Assembly (NCBI GenBank): GCA_965248735.1
Contig: OZ252146.1
Span: 2,852,001-2,916,000, forward strand
Direction of reading: 5' to 3'
From: Aldehydirespirator sp965248735
Lineage (GTDB): Bacteria; Actinomycetota; Acidimicrobiia; Acidimicrobiales; Aldehydirespiratoraceae
Length of the DNA: 64,000 nucleotides
In this document: positions 41,512 through 50,700 of the stretch, piece after piece
How the letters are laid out: the number at the start of each line of letters is the position of its first letter
Position numbering within the stretch: position 1 is the first letter of the stretch
Position numbers and translations under genes: made by a program
The notes under the pieces: model-generated
Told to the model about the DNA's origin: nothing
What the model saw: the letters and a program-made list of their open reading frames with translations, nothing else
Database searches by the model: none

Positions 41512-42170
41512 CGGGTGGATGTGTCGGTGATCATCGCGATACGCCGCTCGGTGAAGGATGCGGCGCTGGCGGCGCTGGCGCGCAAGCCGGGCCGTCAGCC
41601 CAAGGCCCGAAACTTCGAGCTCGAGGCTGCCCACGACGAGATCTATCACCTGACCGAGGCTGTGAAGGCCCAGGCGATCGAGTTGGCCATCTTGCGGGGA
41701 AAAGCGGGTTGGGGCTGGGCGGTGCGGTTCCCGCGAGAGTCGGCGCCGAGGTCAAGCAGATGGTGCTCGACGCTGTTGATGGGGCTGTCGCCGCGGGGTT
41801 GGCGCACCGTTGGGCCGCCGCGCTGTGGGGGGTGAGCGATGACCGGGTTCACCGCTGGAGGGCCCGACGCGTCGAGCGCGGCGGCAGGCTCGGGGACCGC
41901 CGCCCCGGCGGCGCGGCGATGCACGCCCTGCTGGCGCAGGAGGTCGACGCGATCCTGGAGATCGCCGAGCAGTGGGGCCCCACGGATCGCTCGCACCGCA
42001 AACTCGCACCCCCATCATCACGATCATCACCGGACTCGACATCCGCATCATCAACCACACCACCGGCCAACTACTGCGACACCTCACCCTCGACACCACC
42101 CGCACCTACCAACCCACCCAAAAAACCAAAACCTCCCGAACTGAGGGTTCGGGGAGGTTCCGATGTCTCG
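41512..42170 (+). pseudogene. Mosaic of integrase/transposase fragments (IS481/rve type)
   Basis: Three coding stretches in different frames follow one another. A first reads VSVIIAIRRSVKDAALAALA and VKAQAIELAILRGKAGWG (an N-terminal helical piece). A second reads VPARVGAEVKQMVLDAVDGA and WGPTDRSHRKLA (helix-turn-helix beginning of an rve integrase). The last reads IITIITGLDIRIINHTTGQL with LTLDTTRTYQP (the C-terminus of an IS481-type transposase). The catalytic core is absent. This is decayed insertion sequence next to a tRNA gene. Confidence 0.65.
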
Positions 42171-42184
42171 CGACATCACACAGT

Positions 42185-42267
42185 GTCGGAGGGGGGACTT
42201 GAACCCCCACGCCCCGGAGGGCACTAGCCCCTCAAGCTAGCGCGTCTGCCAATTCCGCCACTCCGAC
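42185..42267 (-). tRNA. tRNA-Leu (anticodon GAG)
   Basis: The reverse strand has the acceptor stem GTCGGAG/CTCCGAC, a D-arm TGGCGGAATTGGCAGACG, anticodon stem CTAGC/GCTAG with loop TTGAGGG (anticodon GAG), a long variable arm and the T-arm GGGGGTTCAAGTCCCCC. The length of 83 bases and long variable arm are typical of leucine tRNA. The encoded 3' CCA is absent. Transposase debris runs up to its 3' side. Confidence 0.95.
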
Positions 42268-42316
42268 GTGGGCGTCTGATGTTACCGGGGGGCGTGCGCA
42301 CCACCACGGGCCGGCC

Positions 42317-42952
42317 TCAGCCGCAGCAGGTGTCTTCGAGAGAGTCGGCCCGCCAGACCGATACCGTCTCGTAGGCGGCTAGTGAGGCGATGAACAGTCC
42401 GGCCAGTGGGTCGGCCCACCACCATCCCAAGACCGCGTTGGCGCCCAACCCGATGAGCAGCCCGCCCGACATGAGCGCGCACAACACGGTCTGGGCGGCC
42501 TCGGCCTCCACGGCCCGCGATCCGATCAGCGCGGCCAGCCGGCGCTTGGCTCGGGCCAGCAGCGGCATCACCGCCAGCGACAGGGCGGCCATCACGATGC
42601 CGACCATCGATTCCTCAGGCCGGTCGGCCAGCACCAGGTCGCGCACCGACTCGACACCCACGTAGACGGCCAGCGCGGCGAAGCTGATTGCGATGAGGCG
42701 CTGGGCCAGGCGGTCGGCGTCCTGCTTGCAGCCGGTGCGGCGCTCCTGGGCCAGCCTCCAGGCCAGGACTAGCGCGGCCGACACCTCGATGCCGGAGTCC
42801 AGCCCGAAGCCGATGAGGCTCGCCGACCCCGCAGCCACGCCCGCGGCGATGGCCACCACTCCCTCGACGGTGTTCCAGCCGATCGTCGCCCCGGTGAGCC
42901 ACTTCTGCCGGGTTACGGCTTCGGCCCGGGTCGCGGGCGTCGTCAGTGCCAT
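42317..42952 (-). CDS. Cation diffusion facilitator-like transporter, membrane domain only
   Basis: The 211-residue protein has five to six hydrophobic segments and CDF motifs: GFGLDSGIEVSAALVLAW (metal site aspartate in TM2) and EAEAAQTVLCALMSGG and WWADPLAGLFIASLA with the DxxxD-like pair (TM5). There is no C-terminal cytoplasmic domain, so it belongs to the short CDF-like group. Cys-rich end (DTCCG) may bind metal. It likely exports a divalent metal ion. It stands between the tRNA and the acyltransferase. Confidence 0.75.
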   Translation of the reverse strand: MALTTPATRAEAVTRQKWLTGATIGWNTVEGVVAIAAGVAAGSASLIGFGLDSGIEVSAALVLAWRLAQERRTGCKQDADRLAQRLIAISFAALAVYVGVESVRDLVLADRPEESMVGIVMAALSLAVMPLLARAKRRLAALIGSRAVEAEAAQTVLCALMSGGLLIGLGANAVLGWWWADPLAGLFIASLAAYETVSVWRADSLEDTCCG

Positions 42953-43094
42953 CGAGCCGATGCCTCCCTTGTCCTCTTGTCGCCAACCGAAACCTAGCGT
43001 CCACTATTCGTCGGCACCGATTGTCCTTGGGATCGGAGCCGGGACGTCGGGCTGAGGTCCCGCTGCCGGGTTCCGTTAAGGGTTTCAGTTCGCC

Positions 43095-44321
43095 ATGCTG
43101 TTGGGGATCGGGCTGCACGCAGCCATCCCGTTCGTGCCTTGGCGGGGCGACGACGAGATCGGGGTCTGGCTGCTCGACGTGTTCGTCGGCTTTGTGCACG
43201 GCTTCCGGATGCCGCTGTTCTTCATGATCAGCGGCTACTTCACGGCCATGCTGTGGCGCCGACGGGGGCTTCGGGCTCTCATCAGGCACCGGCTGCGGCG
43301 AGTCGGGCTGCCCCTGCTGGTCGGGTGCTTCACCATCATCCCGGCGGTGTGGATTGGCATCATCTCGGGCTGGGTGATCAGCGGGGAAGTCACCTTGGGG
43401 GAACTCGAGAGAGGTGAGGGCTTTGGCGCCTACGAGGAGCGCCTGGAGGAGGATCTTGAGGCCGTCGAGGGCGATGACGCCACCGACCGGGCCGAGGCGG
43501 ACGCCGATGCCAAGAGTGAATCCGAGGCCGGTGCCGAGAAAAAGGGCGAGGAAGGAATCGGCTTTGCCCATCTGTGGTTCCTGTGGGTGCTGCTGTGGCA
43601 GGTGGCAGGGTTCGCCGCGGTAGTGGCGTGGGCGAGGCGCCGAGCTCGCCGACGAGGCGCGGAGCGGTCTCTGTCGCCGCGAGCCGCGGGCCGGGTCATG
43701 TGGTTGTTGCCGGTGCTTTCGGTGCTTCCCCAGCTGGCGATGGCGAAGGGCGGCTTCGGCCCCGACACCAGCGAGGGGCTGATTCCCGCACCGCATGTGC
43801 TGGTGTACTACGCCTGCTTCTTCGGATTCGGGTCCCTCGCCTACGACCAGCGGGCCCGCGGCGGCGCGCCGCTGATGGATGTCATCGGGCGGCGCTGGGT
43901 TGTTCAGCTGGCCGTGGCGGTGATCGTGCTGTTCCCGGCTGGACTGTCCCTGCTGGAGGGGCTGTGGTCGGCTTCGGCGCTGCTGCAGATCGCGTTCGCC
44001 TGGACGATGAGCTTCGGGCTGATCGGATTGTTCCGCCGGTTCCTGTCGGGTGCAAGGTTCCGGGTGCACTACCTGTCGGACGCTTCGTATTGGATGTACA
44101 TGGCCCATCTGCCGCTGGTGTTCGTGGCCCAGGGAATCGTGGCCCGCCTGGGGCTGCCCGCGCTGGCCGACTTCGTGGTGGTGTGCGTGGCGGTCACGGC
44201 GGTGCTGCTGGTCGCCTACCGCTACATGGTGCGATACACGTTCGTGGGCCGCCTCCTCAACGGCCGCCGGACCCGAGCCGCCGACCAGGCCAGCCGGACC
44301 AAGTTGGCCGCGGCCGCCTGA
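43095..44321 (+). CDS. Acyltransferase 3 family membrane protein, N-terminus short
   Basis: The 408-residue protein has about ten membrane segments and resembles acyltransferase-3/OpgC (MdoC) proteins: MPLFFMISGYFTAMLWRR, HLWFLWVLLWQVAGF and DASYWMYMAHLPLVFVAQG. The first membrane helix begins at once (MLLGIGLHAAIPF), while intact family members have about 15-20 residues with DWLR before it; in-frame upstream codons end at a TAA at 43077. Residues 100-160 hold an acidic, lysine-rich loop (EERLEEDLEAVEGDD). It may add acyl or succinyl groups to surface glycans. Confidence 0.7.
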   Translation: MLLGIGLHAAIPFVPWRGDDEIGVWLLDVFVGFVHGFRMPLFFMISGYFTAMLWRRRGLRALIRHRLRRVGLPLLVGCFTIIPAVWIGIISGWVISGEVTLGELERGEGFGAYEERLEEDLEAVEGDDATDRAEADADAKSESEAGAEKKGEEGIGFAHLWFLWVLLWQVAGFAAVVAWARRRARRRGAERSLSPRAAGRVMWLLPVLSVLPQLAMAKGGFGPDTSEGLIPAPHVLVYYACFFGFGSLAYDQRARGGAPLMDVIGRRWVVQLAVAVIVLFPAGLSLLEGLWSASALLQIAFAWTMSFGLIGLFRRFLSGARFRVHYLSDASYWMYMAHLPLVFVAQGIVARLGLPALADFVVVCVAVTAVLLVAYRYMVRYTFVGRLLNGRRTRAADQASRTKLAAAA

Positions 44322-44374
44322 GGGCTGCGGGCTGCGGGCCTGTCTTCCCGGCTCCTGCGAGTTGGCCGCACAGG

Positions 44375-44404
44375 TTGCGCGATGTGATGATCAACCACTA
44401 TAGT
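44375..44404 (+). promoter_or_regulatory. Leaderless promoter of the DUF3467 gene
   Basis: TTGCGC at 44375-44380 and TATAGT at 44399-44404 are 18 bases apart. The ATG at 44412 lies eight bases after the -10 box, so the transcript would start at the start codon. AT-rich DNA in this GC-rich context supports the assignment. Confidence 0.5.
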
Positions 44405-44411
44405 CAATGTC

Positions 44412-44705
44412 ATGGTATCGGACGATACAGTCATGAACGTCACGTTCAATGAGTCAGTCCCCGCCGGCGGCACCTACGCCAACGGTGCCTTCGTGTGGCA
44501 CACCATCCACGAGTTCACGGTCGACTTCACCTCGCACCGCTCACCGACCCACGACGACGACGTCCACGACGTGCTGGTCGTCGCACGGCTGAAGATTCCC
44601 ACCAGCGCCATGTTCCCGATAGTTCAGGTCATGTCGGCCAACATCGACCGCTACGAGCGGCAGCACGGCCGCATCACCCCGGTACCGCCAAAGGAGGCAC
44701 TATGA
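44412..44705 (+). CDS. DUF3467 protein
   Basis: The 97-residue protein has the DUF3467 layout: GTYANGAFVWHTIHEFTVDF, DVLVVARLKIPTSAMFPIVQ and MSANIDRYERQHG. The family has no established function; it is widespread and often has a second short gene beside it. The stop overlaps the next ATG. Confidence 0.85.
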   Translation: MVSDDTVMNVTFNESVPAGGTYANGAFVWHTIHEFTVDFTSHRSPTHDDDVHDVLVVARLKIPTSAMFPIVQVMSANIDRYERQHGRITPVPPKEAL

Positions 44706-44878
44706 GCAGCGACAGCAACGGCGGGGCCTTCGCCCACGCCGGACACTTCGACTTCACCGTGAGGGCCGACGCCGACAACGTCACGGTCTCGCGGCCGGTC
44801 AGCTGTGAGGACGTCGAGAGGGTGCGGCGCCAGATCGCGGAGTGGGAGTCCCGCTACCGGCCCCCGCAGCCCGCCTAG
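44702..44878 (+). CDS. 58-residue hypothetical protein coupled to DUF3467
   Basis: ATG at 44702 overlaps the stop of the DUF3467 gene as ATGA. The protein reads FDFTVRADADNVTVSRPVSC then EDVERVRRQIAEWESRYRPP, a strand followed by a charged helix. It was too short for routine calling. It likely acts with the DUF3467 protein; no function is known. Confidence 0.6.
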   Translation: MSSDSNGGAFAHAGHFDFTVRADADNVTVSRPVSCEDVERVRRQIAEWESRYRPPQPA

Positions 44879-44937
44879 CCGGGGCTGCAAGTACGACACC
44901 CGCGAGACCTGGACATGGTGGAGATATGCTGGCATAC

Positions 44938-45162
44938 ATGATCCGCACCACCGTTAAGCTGCCGGAAGAGCTTGATGCCCGTCTGCGCCATGAGGCGCAG
45001 CGCCGCAACATCACGATCTCCGAGTTGACCAGAGAGGCCATCGAGAGCCACCTCGGCCCCCGTCGCCGGCTCGGAGCGGCGGCGGCTGGGCGCAGCGGCC
45101 GCTGCGATGTGTCGGAGCGCGTCGAGGAGATTCTGGCCCGCGAGGTGGCGCCATCGCGCTGA
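44938..45162 (+). CDS. Ribbon-helix-helix antitoxin
   Basis: The 74-residue protein starts MIRTTVKLPEELDARLRHEA, followed by RRNITISELTREAIESHLGP, a standard CopG-type RHH. It is followed by a PIN-domain protein, giving a VapBC-type pair. The ATG at 44926 is a possible alternative, with GGTGGAG just before it. Confidence 0.85.
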   Translation: MIRTTVKLPEELDARLRHEAQRRNITISELTREAIESHLGPRRRLGAAAAGRSGRCDVSERVEEILAREVAPSR

Positions 45163-45566
45163 TCGTCGATGCCGGCCCGCTATATGCCTACATCGACGCT
45201 GATGACCGGCACCACGAGGCCAGCCTTGAACTCCTGAGGACCCATCCGGGTCCGCTCGTCGTCCCTGTCCTAGTGGTGACTGAAGTCGCGTACCTGCTCG
45301 GCACCCGCCTCGGCTCGGACGCAGAGGTGCGCTTCATCGGCGACCTCGCCTCGGGGGACTTTCAGGTCGAGCCGGTGGCTGTGAGCGCCTGGCTGCGGAT
45401 CGCCGAACTCGTGCACATGTACCGCGACTTGCCTCTCGGCACCGTCGACGCCTCGGTGGTAGTCGCAGCCGAAAGCCTCGGCGTCACCACCGTCGCCACC
45501 ACCGACAGGCGGGACTTCTCGGTGGTCAGACCCAGCCACTGCGACCGGCTGAGCATCCTGCCCTGA
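45159..45566 (+). CDS. PIN-domain (VapC-like) toxin, start codon uncertain
   Basis: The sequence from 45159 reads LIVDAGPLYAYIDADDRHHE, LVVPVLVVTEVAYLLGTRLG and TVDASVVVAAESLGVTTVATTD, which gives the acidic residues of the PIN fold (Asp in VDAGPL, Glu in VVTEVAY, Asp in GTVDAS, Asp in TTDRRDF). No ATG, GTG or TTG is found in frame near the expected start; the best candidate is a CTG at 45159, ten bases after GAGGTGG. A mutation of the start codon is the alternative. It should cleave RNA, held in check by the upstream RHH protein. Confidence 0.7.
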   Translation: MIVDAGPLYAYIDADDRHHEASLELLRTHPGPLVVPVLVVTEVAYLLGTRLGSDAEVRFIGDLASGDFQVEPVAVSAWLRIAELVHMYRDLPLGTVDASVVVAAESLGVTTVATTDRRDFSVVRPSHCDRLSILP

Positions 45567-45617
45567 CCCAGATCACGGCCCAACCGGGTGGTGGTCTGGT
45601 TGAGCTGGTCAGTGTTC

Positions 45618-45764
45618 ATGGGACTCAGAGACAGCCCCGACCTGCGCTCCAACGTCGTTGGCGATCACGAGGCCGCCTTCTTCCACTCCGCGCTCAGCCT
45701 GGCCCTGATCGAGGTCGTCGGCTTCGCATACGGACTGTCCGTCGCCCTTCGTAAGGCCCGGTAG
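45618..45764 (+). CDS. Small 48-residue ORF
   Basis: An ATG at 45618 opens MGLRDSPDLRSNVVGDHEAA, then FFHSALSLALIEVVGFAYGL, possibly a membrane segment, and stops at 45762-45764. Coding use is plausible but there is no match. It may be the end of a deleted gene between the PIN gene and the convergent hypothetical gene. Confidence 0.3.
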   Translation: MGLRDSPDLRSNVVGDHEAAFFHSALSLALIEVVGFAYGLSVALRKAR

Positions 45765-45776
45765 GGGGTGTGCCGG

Positions 45777-47048
45777 CTAGTGGCGCTCGTGGCCGAAGCG
45801 CGAGTAATAGCTCTGCAGCCAGTCGCGCACCGCGTCCAGGTCGTGGGGGTCGATGCCGGCGGCGATCATCTCGGCGGCGGTGCTGGGGGCCGCACCGCCC
45901 TCAGTCGGGTCCGCGGATCCCGCATTGCTGAACACGTCCCGCGCCTTCCTGAGGCTCAGGTCCTGCAGGTTCTCGGTGAGGCTCCGCCGCTCGCCGGCGA
46001 AGCGCAGCCATAGGGGGAACAGGCACTCCAGCACGTCGGGGTGATGGTCTCGGCGGTCCGCTCTTTCCGGAACCCACCCGGACAGGTACTGATTGACCCG
46101 GCAGGGACTCCAGCACAGCGGATCTCCGTCGCCCCACGCTGAGGCGAACCTGCAGATGTCCTCGAACACGCTCTTCGCATCCTGGGCGTGCTCCGGGGGG
46201 CACGCGGCCACGAAATCTGCGCACAGCCGGGCGGCGTCGCGGCGGGTCGGTGCGCCGCGATGGTGCGAGGCGCCTCCAGTAGGCAGGAGCGTGATGCGCT
46301 GATCGACCAGGGCGCGCAGGCTGTTGTCCAGAGCCTCGGCCAGTTCGATCTTGCGGAGTCTGGCCTGCCGGTCGTGCATCTTCAGGCCCGCCTCCACGGT
46401 CGCTCGGGCGTCGGCCAGGCTGATGTCCGCCAGCCCGGTGTGGGGATGGACGTCGGCCCCGCAGGCCAGGTGCTCGATCGGCGGGCCGTACAGCAGGTCG
46501 TACTCGGGCCCGTCCGGCGCGGCGTGCAGCTCGACGCCAACGCCCCGCACCGCGGCGTCGGGGCGCTTGAAGTCGATCCACACCGTGCGGTGGTCGCCCC
46601 ATGAGTCGGTCATCAGCACAGCACGCAGCGGCGTCACGCGGCCGAGTTCGTCCGCCCACGGCGGCAGGGGGGCTCCTTCGTCGGCCAGGCGTCGCAGCAG
46701 GCCGCGGGCCCGGCTGCGGTGCCCGCGCGGCCCGTATGCGGCGACTGCGGCCGCGACAGCCGCCGCGGCGGCTCTGTCGTCGCAGTCCTCCGCTGCGGGC
46801 AGCACCCTCGATGGACTCAACGCGTGGCCGTAGGCGAGACCACCGGGATGGAACAGCGGCTGTATGGACGACGCCCAAACCTCGGCCTCGTCCAGGTCCG
46901 TGTAGCTGGCGACCGCATCGGAGGCGTCGCGCAGCAGCAACTCCTCCGCGGTCGGGCATCCGCATGGCAGCTCGCCACGGCGCGCCGCGGGCCTGGTTCC
47001 CTTCGGGGTGACGCGTCCGCCGCGGCAGCGACGCTCCGGTCGTGGCAT
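45777..47048 (-). CDS. Hypothetical protein of 423 residues
   Basis: The start at 47048 gives MPRPERRCRGGRVTPKGTRP; a longer frame starting at 47084 is less likely. The protein has a cysteine pair LPCGCPT near residue 28, helical stretches rich in alanine and arginine, and no motif that I recognise. A stretch near residue 200 (VRGVGVELHAAPDGPEYDLL) looks like a folded domain. It converges with the VapC gene and is divergent from the small HTH gene at 47143. Confidence 0.6.
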   Translation of the reverse strand: MPRPERRCRGGRVTPKGTRPAARRGELPCGCPTAEELLLRDASDAVASYTDLDEAEVWASSIQPLFHPGGLAYGHALSPSRVLPAAEDCDDRAAAAAVAAAVAAYGPRGHRSRARGLLRRLADEGAPLPPWADELGRVTPLRAVLMTDSWGDHRTVWIDFKRPDAAVRGVGVELHAAPDGPEYDLLYGPPIEHLACGADVHPHTGLADISLADARATVEAGLKMHDRQARLRKIELAEALDNSLRALVDQRITLLPTGGASHHRGAPTRRDAARLCADFVAACPPEHAQDAKSVFEDICRFASAWGDGDPLCWSPCRVNQYLSGWVPERADRRDHHPDVLECLFPLWLRFAGERRSLTENLQDLSLRKARDVFSNAGSADPTEGGAAPSTAAEMIAAGIDPHDLDAVRDWLQSYYSRFGHERH

Positions 47049-47142
47049 GGAACATATGGTAACAGTCTTAAAATGACTTAACAATGACGATGTTCGAGAT
47101 TAACCACAGCGCTCATCGACATGGGATAGCCAAGCACCTAAG

Positions 47143-47457
47143 GTGAGTCGAGTGCCGCAAACTGTTCGAGAGATCATCGACGACGCGAAGGCGAGCGGTG
47201 ACTGGAACGCGGTCGCCGACTGGTTCGAGGACTTCGACTGGTCGCAGGCCGAGGAGATCCCGATCAGCGAGTTCGTCTTGTGGCGGGACGTGAGGATGGG
47301 AGGCCACGGCGAGGATCGAGTCGTTGAAGCCGTGGCTGCCGCCCGTGCCGGCGGTACGACATGGGACCGGATCGGCGAGATTCTCGGCATCTCTGGCCCG
47401 GAGGCCCGGCAGCGCTACGGGACCGCGATCGACGAAACCGAGGCTGTCAGCCGATAG
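47143..47457 (+). CDS. Small helix-turn-helix-like protein
   Basis: The 104-residue protein ends with a helix-turn-helix-like GTTWDRIGEILGISGPEARQ, after an acidic front part (WFEDFDWSQAEEIPISEF). The GTG at 47143 is the start. It resembles DNA-binding proteins of unknown role in actinobacteria. It is divergently placed from the 423-residue hypothetical gene. Confidence 0.55.
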   Translation: MSRVPQTVREIIDDAKASGDWNAVADWFEDFDWSQAEEIPISEFVLWRDVRMGGHGEDRVVEAVAAARAGGTTWDRIGEILGISGPEARQRYGTAIDETEAVSR

Positions 47458-47536
47458 CCGACGGCCGGACTGTCGTCACCCGCCACAGAATGCGCCGATG
47501 GTGATTCTGGTCAACCAGGGGTCGACTACGACGACG

Positions 47537-47731
47537 TCATCTAGGGTCAGCATCGAGCCAGGCCGTCTCCGCCTTTGTGGACTCGGCCCCCAGGTCGGCG
47601 CCTATCTGGTCCTGGCGCAGGCGCCGAACCGCGAGGGCGACCGTGTCCCCGACGGTGGCGCCCAGTGCAGCTGCGAGCTTCTTGAGCTTCCGATGGGTGG
47701 AGACATCGATCCGAATCCTCGTGCTCGGCAT
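47537..47731 (-). CDS. Small RHH-type protein, orphan antitoxin-like
   Basis: The 64-residue protein starts MPSTRIRIDVSTHRKLKKLA and reads AALGATVGDTVALAVRRL, the ribbon-helix-helix pattern. No toxin is directly next to it. It lies 29 bases after the DUF499 gene on the same strand and may be its last operon member. Confidence 0.6.
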   Translation of the reverse strand: MPSTRIRIDVSTHRKLKKLAAALGATVGDTVALAVRRLRQDQIGADLGAESTKAETAWLDADPR

Positions 47732-47759
47732 GTGGATCAACTTCGCGTGAACATGACGG

Positions 47760-50700
47760 CTACTCGAATTCGGAGGACTGGGCTCCGAGGCTGTTGGCGT
47801 TCTCCGAGACGGTTCGCCGGGTGGACTCATCGAAACCGTCTTGGCTCTTGGCTCTGACCTCCAGTACCAACTCCACTTCGGTTCCGAGTTGGCTGCTCAC
47901 ATGGTCGGCGATATCCGCGAGTTGCTTGATGCAGCGGACGGGGTCGAGGTTGAACTGGGCGTAGAACTGGGTGGGTCTGCTGGACGCCGGTTCAGGTGGC
48001 TCGATGGGTGGGCAGGTCGTAGGGCCAGGATCGTCGGGGCCGTCGGGCGGCTCACCGGGCGGAGTCTTGGGGACTTCGGGCGCTTCGGGAACACGGGCGG
48101 GATGAATGAGCAGGCCGCTGTGTGCGGGCGGGATTGCGTCGCCGGTGTGCAGGCCCACCCATCGCTTGCCATCGTGGGCTTCGGCGTAGGCGAAGGTGTC
48201 CTCGAGCCAGGTGATGGTCGAGGCCCGGTTTGCGATGGCGCTGTAGAGAACGTCCCGGTTGGCGAGTCGGGGCATGTACGGGAACCGGGCGTACGTTTCC
48301 CACAGCTTGTGGACGGCGATGTCGCCGCGCTCCGACCACAGGTTCCGCCGGTCGAGGTCCATGCGGATGCGCACGCCGCTGTAGGTGCCGATGAGTTTCT
48401 CCTCGCTGGCCAGCTTGTTGCTGGTCCGTGCCGCCAGATCCCCGACCGCGGTCGCCCTGGTGGTCTGCCATTCGATGTCGGAAGTGCCCGGCTGCTTCGA
48501 CGGGGTGATCGCCAGGGTGAATGTCTCGGATATCAGGCTGTCAACCTGCTTGGAGGTTTCGGCCAACTTGCTGTCGGCCTGGCGCTGCTGGTGGGCGGTG
48601 AGGTTCATGGACCCGTCGTTCACGATGGACTTCCACGCCAGGTACATGCGGGTCGCGCCTCGCAGCTCAGCCAGCCGGTTGGCTGCTGCGGCCAGGAACA
48701 CCACCAAGTTGGGGCTGACCCTGGGGCCGGCTTCGCGCTGGGCCAGGATCCGCGCCGCGAGTTCCACTGCGGGGGAGTTGGCGTCGTTGGGCGAGTGGGT
48801 GGCGTCGGGCTGGAGAATCACCAGTCGGACGCCGTCGTCGTTGTCGGGCACGTCGCCGGGACCCTCCGCGAACACCTGCACCGCCGCGAAGGCGCCGCGG
48901 TGGCGCTGGGCGCCGATCCGCCGTCGCACCTCGTCGTCGGCGTCGCGGTCGTCGTAGTTGGAGCTGGCCCGGTCGGCCGCGATGCGGGTGACGTTGGGGA
49001 TCAGCGAGTACCAGTACTGGGCGCCGTCGACGTACAGGTGGGTGGCCTCGCCGGACAGGCGCCGCAGCGCGTCGGCGAACTGGTCGGGGGACTCGCCGGG
49101 CTGTGCGCAGCCGAGCACCACCGACTTGAGGTCCACTCCCCTCCTGCCGTCGGGTCGGGGCGCGGAGCCCATGTACACGGCGCGGGCCGCCCGCCGGGTC
49201 GCGGACAACCGCCCGAAGTGGCTGTTGGCGCGGTCGATGCGCAGCGGCAGCGAGTTGGCCCCGTCCACGTCGGCCTTTATGACCGGGTCCCACCCGTCTT
49301 CGAGGTACTTCTTCATCTCGCTGACCAGCAGCCCGAAGTCCATGGGCAGGTTGCCGGGCATGATCAGGAGCGACCGGTCGTCGCGCTGCCACAGCTGGGA
49401 GATGGCGAGAGCCATGAGCCGCAGCACGCCGCGGGTCCGCTGGAACTTGTCGAGGGCGGACCAGTCGTCGAAGAGCCGGTCGAACAGCTCGGGGTGGATC
49501 GGGTAGCACAGCTCCATCCGGCGGCGGTACTCGCCCTCGCCCACCCCGGCCGGGAACTTGTCGCCCTGGGCGCGGTACATGTCGCAGAAGGCTCGGATCA
49601 CCCCGTCGCGCACCCTGGCCGTCTCAGCGGGGATCGGGTCGAACAGCCTCCGGCGCACGATCTCGAATGACTCGTCGGGCGAGGCCGGCTGCCATTGGGC
49701 GGCCTTGCGGGCCACGACGTTCTTGAGCTTCTCAAGCGCCGTGAGCCCCCGCGGCCCGCCGACCTCCACGTCGGAGGCGGGGATGGAGATCAGCACCACC
49801 ACGTTCGGCACCGCAGCGGCGGCTTCGGTGAGCGCCTGGGCGAAGGTGAACTGGGTGTCGAAGTCTCCCCCGGCCAGGCGCTCCCCCTCGCCGTCGCCGG
49901 CAGTGCCGTCGCGCAGCTGTCGGGCGTAGGCGACCCATTCGTCGATGAGCACCACCGCGGGGCCGAAGCGCTGGAACAGCGTCGTGAGAGCGGCGCCGGG
50001 GCTGGTGCCGGCGAGGTCGTCCGTGCGGACCATCTCGTAGCCGTCGCGACCGCCGAGTTGGTGTGCGAGGTGGCCCCACAGGGTGTGCAGGCGGATCCCG
50101 CCATCGACCCGCTTCGGCGCCGACGGAGAGATCATCTGGCCTACCAGCACCGCCCGGTTCACGTTGGAGGGCAACTTGATGTCCTCCTCGGCGAGCACCT
50201 CGGCCACTCCGGGCAGCTCGTCGGCGTCCACCCCCGAGGCCAGGTGATAGAGCGCGATGAGCGAGTGGGTCTTGCCGCCGCCGAAGTTGGTCTGCAGCTC
50301 GATCACCGGATCGCCGCTCGCGCCCGACAGGCGCCGGGCCGCGCCGGCCAAGAGGTCCCGCAGTCCCTGGGTCAAGTAGGTGCGGGAGTAGAACTGGTGC
50401 GGGTCCTGGTACTCGGGCTCGGCGCCGCCGGCCGCCACGAGTGCCAGATCGGCCGCGTACTCGGCCTGCTCAAAGCGACCGGCGGCCACGTCCGCGTGCG
50501 GCGTGATGATCTCCCGCCACGGCGTGAGTCCGGCCTGGGGCGTGCCCTCGGTGGGCTTGGCCGCGGTGCGGCGCCGCTCGCTGCGGGATTCTTCCTCGAA
50601 CATCTGGCGCATCAGGTCCCGGCGCAGGCCGCGGATCTGGTCGCGCTGATCGCTGTTGCCGAAGGCCTCTAGCACCCGCTCCATCGAGTCGAGGGCTCGC

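Noticed and set aside
42615..44108. 497-codon reverse-strand frame
   Set aside because: It covers the acyltransferase gene in antisense and is made of Arg/Pro/Gln-rich residues.
47841..49670. 609-codon forward-strand frame opposite the DUF499 gene
   Set aside because: It is low-complexity Gly/Ala/Val/Arg-rich sequence without motifs, antisense to the DUF499 ATPase.
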